This document shows positions 15,033-23,804 of a stretch of 64,000 nt of DNA, piece by piece. Both the position numbers and the translations under genes were made by a program. Under the pieces are notes generated by a model. The model ran no database searches. It was not told the DNA's origin and saw nothing but the letters and a program-made list of their open reading frames with translations. Numbering within the stretch: the stretch's first letter is position 1; the number at the start of each line of letters is the position of its first letter. This stretch comes from Rapidithrix thailandica (lineage in GTDB: Bacteria; Bacteroidota; Bacteroidia; Cytophagales; Flammeovirgaceae): positions 1 to 64,000 of the forward strand of contig NZ_JBDKWZ010000022.1 of the NCBI RefSeq assembly GCF_039710355.1. The letters run 5' to 3'.

Positions 15033-15638
15033 TTATAACATAGAATCGTATTTATATAAAATACTTTTCAGGATATCCAACCCTAATGAAGCTTTAGGGG
15101 AGCTTTTGTCCTGGTATTTGGACATGAGTGAAGGGGGAATCTCATAGATTTTCAATAACCAAAAAGCAATGCCTTCTTGTGGGAATACGTACATGAGGTG
15201 TTGCTCTTTATCCATAAAAATATCCACATCACTAATGGCAATTTTTATGGCCGGTTGTTCTAAGGTCTTGTTCGTCTGAAGTATTTTTTCTTTTTGAGAT
15301 TTCATTTCAACTTTTCCCAAAACCTTCATAGTTAAACTAAAAAGGGGAAGTATTTGATCATTTTTTGAAAATTGAAAAGTACATATATTTTCCTTTATTT
15401 CTTGGTGTGTCGGTTCCTGTATTTGTAAAGTACTCTGAATTTCACGGGGAGTCATCCAGTAAGAAAGCTTTAACAAAGTCAAATCATCCCAACGGTTGTC
15501 ATAGTCGAATTCATCCATAGCCCGTAGCTCATTCCAATTATATTCACTACCTGTTTCCGGCCGGATATGTTGTGCCCATAGCGCAGTGGTCTGGAAGATA
15601 AGCAGGAAAACAAAGAGAGGTGAATTCGAAAATGCCAT
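15033..15638 (-). CDS. Unknown exported protein
   Basis: A 201-residue protein not recognised. The first 22 residues (MAFSNSPLFVFLLIFQTTALWA) are a clear signal peptide ending in an AxA-like site before QHIRPE. The mature part is rich in charged and aromatic residues, without cysteine pairs or membrane segments, and contains WMTPREIQSTL and a C-terminal amphipathic stretch. It stands alone, with unrelated genes on each side and more than 300 bases to its promoter side. It may be specific to this lineage. Confidence 0.7.
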   Translation of the reverse strand: MAFSNSPLFVFLLIFQTTALWAQHIRPETGSEYNWNELRAMDEFDYDNRWDDLTLLKLSYWMTPREIQSTLQIQEPTHQEIKENICTFQFSKNDQILPLFSLTMKVLGKVEMKSQKEKILQTNKTLEQPAIKIAISDVDIFMDKEQHLMYVFPQEGIAFWLLKIYEIPPSLMSKYQDKSSPKASLGLDILKSILYKYDSML

Positions 15639-15829
15639 ATGTTTAGTTTGTTTGCCGGTTAATTTGGAAAAACAATAGTTTAAATATTAATGAAATACAG
15701 ACAATAAGGTCACCCATAAATATGTAATAACTACCTAAAAATTCTTATTTTTATTGCAATAAAAAGATTCTCAGGAAGATATGGCGGTTTTATATAGTAG
15801 ACAATAAGCAATGTATCCTGCCAGACAGG

Positions 15830-15937
15830 AGCTGTCGAAAAAGTTGATAATTAAAAATTTACACAGAAATAACTAATAAAAATTTGTGACTTAGAATCTT
15901 TGTACTGTTTTGTACTCCTTTGACTTTTTCGACAGCT
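15830..15937. mobile_element. Short inverted-repeat element, possible MITE
   Basis: A 108-base element bounded by perfect 15-base inverted repeats, AGCTGTCGAAAAAGT. The inside is A+T rich and non-coding. Such ends resemble those of Bacteroidota transposons, so it may be a non-autonomous element. No target duplication is clear, and no second copy occurs in the window. Confidence 0.5.
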
Positions 15938-15982
15938 TCATTTAATCTATACTAGATCAGTATAGGGGAAAGAAGTGTATGA

Positions 15983-16624
15983 TTACATGGAGTTTGCCAA
16001 GAAGAACCATGTGAACCGTAAAAAAAGAAAACGGTTGTAATAGTTGTTTCCGGCACTGGCGGCTATATTGGTCATACCTAAGTTATAGAATAATCCCGCT
16101 TGTAAGGGTTTTCCCATCAGAGCGAGTTGTATTCCTCCTCCAACGATAAGCGCTATTTCCATACGTTTGATGTCCTCCCCGAAATCTATTGATTCCTTGC
16201 TTCCGTTAAATTTCCGGTTGCCCGATACACCAAGGTTTAATGAGGGACCAAAAGCGCCAAACAACTGCAGGGAAGTATTGAGTGAGTAGAAATACATGCC
16301 TAATAATTGGAGTTGAAGGTAATTGACAAAAAGTCTGTTTCCTGATATCTTATGCCCTTGTCCCGAATAGATCAATGCGGCTTGTATGGAAACAACATCC
16401 ATCAGTGGTATCATTGCCGCTACACCGAGGTGGGGGCGGAATACCATATCCGTAGAAAGCCTGTCTCCTCCATTGACGATTCTTTGGTCGGCAAAATTAC
16501 CGCCCAGCAAAGCTCCAGCTTTATATATTTGTGCTTGAAGAGGGGAGGAGCTTATAAGCCCGGTGGCGCAGCTTAACATTAAGAAAATGAATGCTTTGGA
16601 ATACAAAGAGTAGAGAGTTTTCAT
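15983..16624 (-). CDS. Outer membrane beta-barrel protein, PorT/OmpX-like
   Basis: A 213-residue protein. A signal peptide (MKTLYSLYSKAFIFLMLSC through LQA) is followed by alternating hydrophobic strands with glycine turns (LGGNFADQRIV, LGVAAMIPLMDVVSIQAALIYS, LQLFGAFGPSLNLGVSG, GLFYNLGMTNIA) and a final aromatic strand, RFTWFF. This is the pattern of small 8-strand outer membrane barrels annotated as PorT family or beta-barrel domain 2. The start at 16624 gives the signal peptide; a longer frame adds 9 residues. Function unknown. Confidence 0.75.
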   Translation of the reverse strand: MKTLYSLYSKAFIFLMLSCATGLISSSPLQAQIYKAGALLGGNFADQRIVNGGDRLSTDMVFRPHLGVAAMIPLMDVVSIQAALIYSGQGHKISGNRLFVNYLQLQLLGMYFYSLNTSLQLFGAFGPSLNLGVSGNRKFNGSKESIDFGEDIKRMEIALIVGGGIQLALMGKPLQAGLFYNLGMTNIAASAGNNYYNRFLFLRFTWFFLANSM

Positions 16625-16859
16625 AGTTTTATGTTTTAGGTAAATGACCAAAATGGATTTCGAGTGAATGGTAACAGGCTTGTGAAGTGTAAGAAAGTTA
16701 GGGTGTGTATGAGATGATGGTATTGTTTCAAGGAGTATCTATTACCAATTTAAACATAAAACCTTATAGATTCCAGTACTGAAACGGATGTCTGGAAAGA
16801 AGATAAACAAGGGCTTCGGATTTTGAAAGGTAGGAAAGGAATAGGAATAAAAAAATTAA

Positions 16860-16879
16860 GCGTCAGCATATGCTGACGC
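16860..16879. terminator. 20-base perfect palindrome, likely terminator
   Basis: GCGTCAGCAT and its exact complement lie back to back. On the minus strand it is followed by TTAATTTTTTTA, as for an intrinsic terminator of the leftward gene at 17121. On the plus strand the T tract is absent. Confidence 0.6.
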
Positions 16880-16999
16880 CTAAAAAGTGGATTTAATTCA
16901 GACAACCTGTGATTTACGTATCACATTTAGTTTTTTTATGATGAAGTGGTTTAAACTTATGGTTTTTGACCGAAGATGGCATCAAAATCGGCTCATCAA

Positions 17000-17042
17000 G
17001 GCACTTTTTGAAGAGAATAGCCAAAGCTATTGTTGCAAAAAG
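17000..17042. repeat. Nested hairpin in an intergenic region
   Basis: ACTTTTTG pairs with CAAAAAGT, and inside it AATAGC pairs with GCTATT over a CAAA loop. The region has no gene. It may be the folded 3' end of the leftward transcript from 17531, or a decayed repeat. Confidence 0.4.
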
Positions 17043-17120
17043 TAACACGGAGGCGGCGTTTTTGAAACATTTTTCAGGAAAAAGAAAAAGTTTAATTCAC
17101 TTCGATAGTTACAATTGGTT

Positions 17121-17531
17121 TTAGTTTTTTAAAAAATAGCCTTCTATTTGGTTGTAAAGTTGTTCTAACTTACTTTTTAAGTCTTTTTTGTGAGCAGGTG
17201 CTTGAATATATTTTTGGTTAAGGTGAATCATCTCTTGTAAAGACTCGGATTCTTTTGACGTCAAAGTACTTTTTGCTACCCGGAGTACTCGTTTGCCGGG
17301 CGCCAGAAAACAAAAATAAGTGCTTGTTTCCCAAGCTTTGGAAAACCAGTTCCAACCGGTTTTCATATGATAACATTCCCTCTTTACAAGCACATACTCC
17401 TTGCGAAAGCTAATTTCCAACTGTTGCTGTGGGGTATTTTGAAACCATCGTTTAAATACGTCCAGTTGTAAACTGTCTATTTGCTCCCAAAAGCCTCCGC
17501 TGAGCGTAAAAGTAACGGTCACTTCTTCCAC
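17121..17531 (-). CDS. Unknown small cytoplasmic protein
   Basis: A 136-residue protein not recognised. It has no signal peptide or membrane segment. The N-terminal half looks like a beta-rich fold with aromatic residues (GGFWEQIDSLQLDVFKRWF). The C-terminal 50 residues are lysine-rich and helical (KDLKSKLEQLYNQIEGYF). A similar scale of small proteins surrounds it, and it shares no clear operon with them. Confidence 0.6.
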   Translation of the reverse strand: MEEVTVTFTLSGGFWEQIDSLQLDVFKRWFQNTPQQQLEISFRKEYVLVKRECYHMKTGWNWFSKAWETSTYFCFLAPGKRVLRVAKSTLTSKESESLQEMIHLNQKYIQAPAHKKDLKSKLEQLYNQIEGYFLKN

Positions 17532-17610
17532 CTTTTGTACGATAATTTATATAATTAGAACCAAGAACATTGATGACCATTAACATGTTGGTGATGAATA
17601 TGAGTGTTGT

Positions 17611-18072
17611 TTATTGACCAAGTCGTTTCTTTTCCTGTACTTCCCAAAGGATCAGGTTCTGCTCAAAAGCCCCACTGCCGACGGCTTCTCCCTTGAGGTA
17701 ATAATTACCCGGTTTTTCCGCATCAAATATTCCGGTCATCAACAACTGGGCATTGAAATAATGAGACTTCCCCGAATGAGCATAAGCCGAAGGCGAATAG
17801 TATCCGGAGAAATACCGGGTGTTTTTATTCAAGGAGATTTGTCCGGTATAGAAGACGTCTTCTTTCAATCTGAAAATGACATAACCTTGGTAACTTCCCA
17901 ATTCAGCATCTGTACGATAGATTTTTATTTCCACCGTACCGTTTTCGCTTTTCGTTAAATTGTGCCATTTGCCCGTGTACAATCCTGATAAGTCTTCCTG
18001 TGCCAATAGCATTCCGGGAGCAGAGAGAAAAAAAGCAAAGGTTAAACTCCATAAAATAGTCTTGAAATTCAT
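17611..18072 (-). CDS. Secreted small protein, paralogue A
   Basis: A 153-residue protein with a signal peptide (1-24, ending in LLAQ). The mature part is a beta-rich domain starting DLSGLYTGKWHNL, with GTVEIKIY, GSYQGYVIF, TRYFSGYYSPSAY and YLKGEAVGSG. It is clearly paralogous to the next gene at 18227, at about one third identity by eye. The pattern of ligand-free beta strands suggests a small barrel. Function unknown. Confidence 0.7.
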   Translation of the reverse strand: MNFKTILWSLTFAFFLSAPGMLLAQEDLSGLYTGKWHNLTKSENGTVEIKIYRTDAELGSYQGYVIFRLKEDVFYTGQISLNKNTRYFSGYYSPSAYAHSGKSHYFNAQLLMTGIFDAEKPGNYYLKGEAVGSGAFEQNLILWEVQEKKRLGQ

Positions 18073-18226
18073 AGTTATATTGAATACTTAGGGTTCTACT
18101 TTATTTTTTTTGGTTTTGTACAAAGGCAAAAGGTTGTAGTGTCTATTCCTTTGTTGAAAGGTATGGCCTTTCGAACTCAAATGATTTTCAAAGGTGCTGT
18201 CAAGAAAGCTGTTGATAAAAATACAC

Positions 18227-18670
18227 TTACCATTCTAACCTGGGAGCCGAATCCGTCTCTTTCCCGATCAGTTCATTTTCGTCCAATGAGAAATGTAACA
18301 AAGTCCCGAAGTTACTAGAGATGCCACCGTCAATTACGGCTTCTCCTTTGATACTATACTTTCCTTCAATTTGCTCCATTATCCCGTTGAAGTGCAACAT
18401 ACATTTTAAAATATGGACATTTTCATTTGAAGAGTCATTGTAACAAGAAGGGGCGTATTGGGCATAAAAATAGCGATGCCTCATGTTGACTGTTACATTG
18501 CCGGTGAATACTTCTCCTTCGGAAGTTTGGAACAACAAGTAGCCACGGTACGAACCACCATCATAGCCATCTGAATAAATTTTAAGCTCTACATTACCTT
18601 TCACTTCTTCTTTTAAGTCCTTCCAGGTTCCTTTGTATACGCCTGATAAATCTTTGTTGCTCATATTCAT
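18227..18670 (-). CDS. Cytoplasmic paralogue B of the small beta protein
   Basis: A 147-residue protein homologous to the one at 17611: DLSGVYKGTWKDLKEE, GNVELKIYSDG, GGSYRGYLLF, HRYFYAQYAPSCY and YSIKGEAVIDGG line up in the same order. It begins MNMSNKDLSG and has no signal peptide, so the two copies probably work in different compartments. No other domain is seen. Function unknown. Confidence 0.68.
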   Translation of the reverse strand: MNMSNKDLSGVYKGTWKDLKEEVKGNVELKIYSDGYDGGSYRGYLLFQTSEGEVFTGNVTVNMRHRYFYAQYAPSCYNDSSNENVHILKCMLHFNGIMEQIEGKYSIKGEAVIDGGISSNFGTLLHFSLDENELIGKETDSAPRLEW

Positions 18671-19000
18671 TATGGTTTAATGTGATGAATAAGTAAATCT
18701 TACTCTGCAAAAGTTGTCATTATCCTTCAATTATTCTTCCCCCTTAGTTGTGATTAAAAAATATCCCTGAAAAGGGGGAATAAGAAAAGCCATATTTGAA
18801 GAGGGTAGTGAGCATCTTCTTGAAAGTGAGGGAGTAAACGATTGCTTGCTGAGAGGGAGAAAGGGTCTGTATAGATAAAATAAGGCGAGATAACCTTCAA
18901 AAAAGCGCAGGTACATCCGTGAAAAATACAAATTGACAGGTGGTTTGTGTGGGGGCAAAAGAATTTATCACCCTAGATAAGAGAAGGCTCTATAATTACA
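18671..19000. other. Intergenic region without recognisable genes
   Basis: The only structure seen is a 9-base inverted repeat (TTCCCCCTT at 18737-18745 with 18772-18780). A 75-codon minus-strand frame has an odd composition and is not supported. Confidence 0.5.
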
Positions 19001-19034
19001 AAAGCCCATCCAAATCCTACATTTGATGGGCTTT
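19001..19034. terminator. Terminator after the NarL-type regulator
   Basis: AAAGCCCATCCAAAT pairs with ATTTGATGGGCTTT with one bulged base. It lies 31 bases after the stop of the leftward regulator gene. Confidence 0.6.
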
Positions 19035-19064
19035 CCTTTCTCTTAGAAAGTTAGCATGAATGGA

Positions 19065-19721
19065 TTAAGTATCCAGCAAGCCTTGTTGGATGGCGTATTT
19101 TACAATGCCGGCGGTATTGCGGACATTGAGCTTCCGGATGATATTTTTCCGGTGACTTTCTACGGTATGTTGACTGATAAACAGCTTTTCGGCAATTTCA
19201 GGTGTTGTATTTTCTTGGGCAATGAGTACCAATACTTCCTTTTCCCTTCGGCTCAATGGCACTTGTTCACGGGATTTTTTCTTGGGTGCAAACATACTTT
19301 CCAAGTACTTTTGCTTGATCTCCTCTGAAAAGTATTTTTCTCCGGCTTGAATGCTGGCGATGGCCTTGAGTAGTTCTTCCTTACCGGCATTTTTGAGCAA
19401 ATAGCCATCGGCTTCTTGTTGTACCACCTTGGCGATGGTTTCGCTTTGATGATACATGCTGACGACCAACACTTTAATTTCGGGGTACTTTTTCTTTATC
19501 TGCCCTGTCAAGACGATCCCATCCATTTCCGGCATACTAATGTCCGTAATCACCCAGTCGGCCTTGACCTTCTTTAAAAGGTGTAGTGCTTCTTTGCCGT
19601 TGGAAGCTTTCCCTACAATTTCAATATACTCTACATCATTTAACAGCGAAATCAAACCATCCAAAAACATCGAATGGTCATCAGCAACAATGATTCTTAT
19701 TTTTTCAGAAGATATGCTCAT
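19065..19721 (-). CDS. NarL/FixJ-family response regulator
   Basis: A 218-residue response regulator. The receiver has ADD at the acidic pocket and phospho-acceptor Asp60 in VITDISMPEMDG. The LuxR-type helix-turn-helix at 150-215 reads LSRREKEVLVLIA and then FISQHTVESHRKNII. It is encoded 63 bases downstream of the TPR histidine kinase in the same direction and is its likely partner. This arrangement is common in Bacteroidota. Targets are not known. Confidence 0.92.
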   Translation of the reverse strand: MSISSEKIRIIVADDHSMFLDGLISLLNDVEYIEIVGKASNGKEALHLLKKVKADWVITDISMPEMDGIVLTGQIKKKYPEIKVLVVSMYHQSETIAKVVQQEADGYLLKNAGKEELLKAIASIQAGEKYFSEEIKQKYLESMFAPKKKSREQVPLSRREKEVLVLIAQENTTPEIAEKLFISQHTVESHRKNIIRKLNVRNTAGIVKYAIQQGLLDT

Positions 19722-19784
19722 CGGATCTATAGATTAGTAATCGTAATCAGTTAATTATAATGGTTTTTCCCAATAGCTAGTGGC

Positions 19785-22019
19785 TTACCCCGCTACTTCT
19801 GAGTGCTGGGACAGTGATAAATCGATGTTTACAGTAGTGCCGTAGCCTATGGAAGAGTCGATATGAATTTCTCCCTTGAGGTCATTGACTCTGGAAATGA
19901 TATTGTTCAAACCGATTCCTTTGGCATCTTGCGTAATGTCAAAACCGACTCCATTGTCTTCCACAATCAGGTTGAGGTAATTTTCATGCATCACTAGCTG
20001 TAAGTCCACCTGATTTGCTTGGGCATGTTTTAAAATATTATTCATAAGCTCCTGCAAAATGCGGTATATTTCTACCTGTAAAGCATCCGGGATATGGTTG
20101 AGTTCTTCCTCCGGATAGTAATCCGCATGGATTTCCAGTCGATAGGCTTCGGCAATTTGCGTTGTATAATTCTGTACCAAATCCACAAAAGCCGTTTGTA
20201 ATAGCTTCGGGGGCTTTAAGTCATGTGAAATGCTGCGTACTTCCTGACAAGTCTGGTCGATGGCCTCCAGTACGTTTTGAAGTTTCTTGTTGGAAGACGA
20301 TTCGTTCAGGCGTTGTAAATTCAGCTTTACAGTCGCCAGGTTTCCTCCTATGCCATCGTGCAGTTCCCGGGCAATCCGCTCTCTTTCCTGTTGTTGCCCT
20401 TCCATATGCGACTGGATACTTTTAATCTTATGATCTTTGATTAACTCTCCAACCCTTTGTTTGCTGTTTTCTTCCTGTTGTACCCGTAGTTCCTTTTGGA
20501 TATTCAACTTTTGACTATAGACATAGCGAAGTACCACAGTGGCAATCAAAACCAAAACAAACCCGGCAATAAAGGCATTGCGCAATACCGTTTGCCGTTG
20601 CACCTCTGCCTCTTGTTTTTGAAGGTGGGCTTCCTGTAACTCTTTGTCCCTTTTGAGCAGTGTTATCTCGCTTTCTCTTTTTTCGGCCTCGATTTGTCGT
20701 TGGAGAATTTGGGCCTCTTTCAGTTGTTTTTCCTTTTGCAGAATATTGATTTCTTTGTCTTTTTGGGCCGTTTCCAGTTCTATTTGTACCTGTGCCAATT
20801 CCCGGGCTTTTAATTCGGCTTCTTTTTGTGCCTTCTCTTTTTTCAAAAAGAGCATATCTTTTTCCAATTTCTGCGTTTCGTATTTTTCCTGGAGTTCTAC
20901 CAAGTGTTTATTCTTTTCTATATTTTTCAGACTATCGGACGAGATACTGTATTGTTGATGATGTTGGAGGGCCAATTGAAAGCTTCCTTTTTCTTCATAC
21001 GATTTCGACAAATTGAGATGTATAACTTTCAGGAAATTTAAAGAACGAGTTTGCTCAATAACTTGGAGGGCTTCGTTCAGGTACATTATGGACGTATCGA
21101 GTTGCCCTAGCTTTCGACAAGTAGTGCCCAGGTCGTTGAGTACTTGAATTAAATCGGCTTTCAGGTTTAATTCTTTTAAAAGGGCCTTTGTGTCCAGTAA
21201 ACTTTGCCGGGCCTCTTCCCATTGCTCTTTAAACATGATGATTTGCGACAAATTCATGCGCACACTCACTTCGTACGTTTTATTGGAAATCTTGGAAGTA
21301 ATCTCCAACGCTTTGTTGTAATAATCAATCGCCTTCTCATATTCCCCTGTTTCCTGATAAATGACGGCCACATTAAAAAGGGTTGTAAAGAGTCCGTCAT
21401 AATCCCCCAGTTCTTTTTGGAGTTGAAAGGAGCGGTTGATGTTTATTTTGGCACGGTCGTATTTTTTCTGAATGATATAGATGACCGCAATATTGGAGTA
21501 AGCATTGGACATTTCGAGTTTGTTGCCGTATTTTTCGGAAATTCGCAGGCATTTCAGCAAGTATTCCATGGCTTTTGAATACTTTCCTTGATTCTTTTTA
21601 GAAATTCCCAAGATGTTATAGCAAGCCGCGGTATGCTTTTCCTCTCCCAAGGTATTCAACACTTCAATGGATTGTAATAAGTGCGTTTCAGCCTGTTCAT
21701 ACAAGCCTATTTTTTGGCTCAAGTTGCCCAGGCCGTAATAAATAGAGGCTTGTTCCAATAGGAAGTTATGGCTTTGGGCAATCGGCAATGCCTTTTCCAA
21801 GGTCTTGATGGCCGATTGAATATCATTCCCCATGAGTTGTAGGTATTGATTAATCAAGGCATTTACTTGGACCTTGGCCGAATCTTCTTGTTGGACAAAG
21901 ATGTCAGGTTGTGACACATCGCTTGCCTGCGCGTCAAAAGAAACAAAAAAAAGAAATAAAGCCGCAAGCAGGCAAAACGTATTCTTGTTGATATTTTTCA
22001 AAGCAAAACCAATGACCAT
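19785..22019 (-). CDS. TPR-domain sensor histidine kinase (HisKA_3 type)
   Basis: A 744-residue membrane kinase. A signal or anchor segment is followed by an extracytoplasmic row of about seven TPR repeats (YYGLGNLSQKIGLYEQAETH and relatives). A long charged coiled coil follows, then one membrane segment (NAFIAGFVLVLIATVVL), the HisKA_3 box ERIARELHDGIGGNLA with the phospho-histidine, and an ATPase domain with DNGVGF. The open frame extends 34 codons further, but a -7 box lies inside that part and the signal peptide starts at Met 22019, so this start is preferred. Partner: the NarL-type regulator that follows. Confidence 0.88.
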   Translation of the reverse strand: MVIGFALKNINKNTFCLLAALFLFFVSFDAQASDVSQPDIFVQQEDSAKVQVNALINQYLQLMGNDIQSAIKTLEKALPIAQSHNFLLEQASIYYGLGNLSQKIGLYEQAETHLLQSIEVLNTLGEEKHTAACYNILGISKKNQGKYSKAMEYLLKCLRISEKYGNKLEMSNAYSNIAVIYIIQKKYDRAKININRSFQLQKELGDYDGLFTTLFNVAVIYQETGEYEKAIDYYNKALEITSKISNKTYEVSVRMNLSQIIMFKEQWEEARQSLLDTKALLKELNLKADLIQVLNDLGTTCRKLGQLDTSIMYLNEALQVIEQTRSLNFLKVIHLNLSKSYEEKGSFQLALQHHQQYSISSDSLKNIEKNKHLVELQEKYETQKLEKDMLFLKKEKAQKEAELKARELAQVQIELETAQKDKEINILQKEKQLKEAQILQRQIEAEKRESEITLLKRDKELQEAHLQKQEAEVQRQTVLRNAFIAGFVLVLIATVVLRYVYSQKLNIQKELRVQQEENSKQRVGELIKDHKIKSIQSHMEGQQQERERIARELHDGIGGNLATVKLNLQRLNESSSNKKLQNVLEAIDQTCQEVRSISHDLKPPKLLQTAFVDLVQNYTTQIAEAYRLEIHADYYPEEELNHIPDALQVEIYRILQELMNNILKHAQANQVDLQLVMHENYLNLIVEDNGVGFDITQDAKGIGLNNIISRVNDLKGEIHIDSSIGYGTTVNIDLSLSQHSEVAG

Positions 22020-22099
22020 TTTAAAAAAAATTTGCACAATGGTGTTGAATAGTGTCATTGAGGCGTAAGTGTAAAAAATTGCATTTGCACAAGATAAGA

Positions 22100-22107
22100 C
22101 AAAGGTA
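22100..22107 (-). promoter_or_regulatory. Candidate -7 box of the TPR kinase operon
   Basis: The minus strand reads TACCTTTG, a full consensus match. It would start the transcript about 75 bases before the chosen kinase start at 22019. A -33 TTG at the usual distance is not seen. Confidence 0.45.
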
Positions 22108-22322
22108 TAGAAGTTTCCCAATTTGACCAGGGAAAAATCAGGGAACCCTGTGTTAAGGGAAATAAAAAAGAGGTAAAAACAGAGCGATTGTTACTGTCGC
22201 CAATGTTGGGCAAAATGCTGAATACATACAATTAAAGAAAGAAAATTAAGACTTAGAGAAGAGGAAAGGGGAGGAGCCGACTGCCTTTAATTTTTGCAAA
22301 TTGTTTTTACCTGGGTAAAAAA

Positions 22323-22352
22323 TTGGGAGATACAGAAAGTCGTGTATCTTTG
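22323..22352 (+). promoter_or_regulatory. Promoter of trkA-trkH
   Basis: TTG at 22323-22325, a 19-base spacer and TATCTTTG at 22345-22352 fit both elements and the spacing of the Bacteroidota primary sigma factor promoter. The trkA start is 37 bases downstream of the box. Confidence 0.72.
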
Positions 22353-22389
22353 CCCTCTTATTGATTACGGAATAAAGATTCGTAGTATA

Positions 22390-23730
22390 ATGAAAATTAT
22401 TATTGCAGGCGCAGGGGATGTTGGGTTTCACTTAGCCCGACTGTTGGCAAATGAAGAACATGACCTGGTCATTGTGGACATGGATTCTGAAAAACTGAAA
22501 TATGTTGCCAACCACCTGGATGTCGCTACCATAAAAGGAAATTCTACTTCTCCATCTGTTTTACAAGATGCCAATATTTCTGAGGCCGACCTGTTGATCT
22601 GTGCGACCAGTTCGGAAGATACCAACCTCCTTACTGCCATTTTAGGAAAAAGAATGGGGGTGAAAAAAACTGTGACTAGGATCAGTAACCTGGAGTTCCT
22701 TTTGAATCGCCAACAACTAGGCCTGGAAGAAATGGGGATTGACGAAGTCGTCTCCCCCGAATCTCTGGCAGCCCGCGAAATCAGCCGCTTATTGAAAGAG
22801 TCTGCCATCACGGATGTCTATGAGTTTGAAAAAGAGCAATTGTCTTTGATCGGGATCAATATTGATGCGACAGATCCGCTCAAAAACAAAACGCTGAGAG
22901 AAACGACTCACTTGAATCCGGACCTGGATTTTCTCACGGTCGCTATTCTGCGAAATAACCGCACCATCATTCCCCGAGGGGATACGAAATTTGAATTGGG
23001 AGATCATGTGTATTACATTGCCCAACCCAGTGGCGTAGACAAAGTGTTGAAACTTACCGGGAAGAAAAGTGCAGAGATCAATTCCGTGATGATTCTGGGC
23101 GGAAGCCGTGTGGGATTTCATACCGCAAAACGACTGGAAAACAAATACAAAACCAAACTGATCGAGCTGGATAAAGAGAAGTGTTTCGATTTGGCCGATC
23201 AATTGGATCATACCTTGGTGATCAACGGTGACGGGAGAGATATGGAATTGTTGGAAGAAGAGGGCATCAGCAATACCGATGCTTTTATAGCGGTTACCGG
23301 TAATTCGGAAACGAATATCATTTCTTGTTTGATGGCTAAAAACAAAGGGGTGAAAAAGACCATTGCCTTGGTGGAAAATATCGATTATATTCACTTATCT
23401 CAAAACATTGGGGTGGATACCATGATTAATAAAAAATTAATCGCTGCCAACTTTACCTTCCGGTACATCCGGAAAGGTTCGGTCTTATCGATTACCAGTG
23501 TGCATGGGGTGGATGCGGAAATTTTAGAGTTCAGAGTGAAGGAAAACTCCAAGATCACGAAAAAGCCCTTGAAAAAGCTACACTTCCCTTATTCGGCCAT
23601 TGTGGGTGGAGTGATTCGCAATGATAAAGCTTATACCCCTATGGGCGATTTTGTGTTTGAACCGAACGACCGGGTGGTGGTATTGTCCAGGATGGAATGT
23701 ATCCGAAAGATAGAAGAGTTTTTTAAATAA
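22390..23730 (+). CDS. trkA: Trk potassium uptake regulator TrkA
   Basis: Cytoplasmic NAD-binding subunit of the Trk potassium uptake system, 446 residues. Two RCK halves are visible. The first begins IIIAGAGDVGFHLARLL with VDMDSEKL, and the second begins MILGGSRVGFHTAKRLE. Each is followed by a TrkA-C domain, with ILEFRVKENSKITKKPL in the second. TrkA binds to the TrkH pore and gates it in response to nucleotides. An in-frame ATG 32 codons upstream would place the promoter inside the gene, so the ATG at 22390 is chosen. trkH follows after 74 bases. Confidence 0.95.
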   Translation: MKIIIAGAGDVGFHLARLLANEEHDLVIVDMDSEKLKYVANHLDVATIKGNSTSPSVLQDANISEADLLICATSSEDTNLLTAILGKRMGVKKTVTRISNLEFLLNRQQLGLEEMGIDEVVSPESLAAREISRLLKESAITDVYEFEKEQLSLIGINIDATDPLKNKTLRETTHLNPDLDFLTVAILRNNRTIIPRGDTKFELGDHVYYIAQPSGVDKVLKLTGKKSAEINSVMILGGSRVGFHTAKRLENKYKTKLIELDKEKCFDLADQLDHTLVINGDGRDMELLEEEGISNTDAFIAVTGNSETNIISCLMAKNKGVKKTIALVENIDYIHLSQNIGVDTMINKKLIAANFTFRYIRKGSVLSITSVHGVDAEILEFRVKENSKITKKPLKKLHFPYSAIVGGVIRNDKAYTPMGDFVFEPNDRVVVLSRMECIRKIEEFFK

Positions 23731-23804
23731 TCGAAGTATAAAATTACCCCTAAGGTTGCTTTACCCAATCAAGGGATTTTTTTATACAATCCTTACTAAA
23801 TTAA

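Noticed and set aside
15983..16624. Second true PorT of the type IX secretion system
   Set aside because: It shares only the general small-barrel pattern. The protein encoded at 49420 has the specific PorT N-terminus and genomic position beside ubiE.
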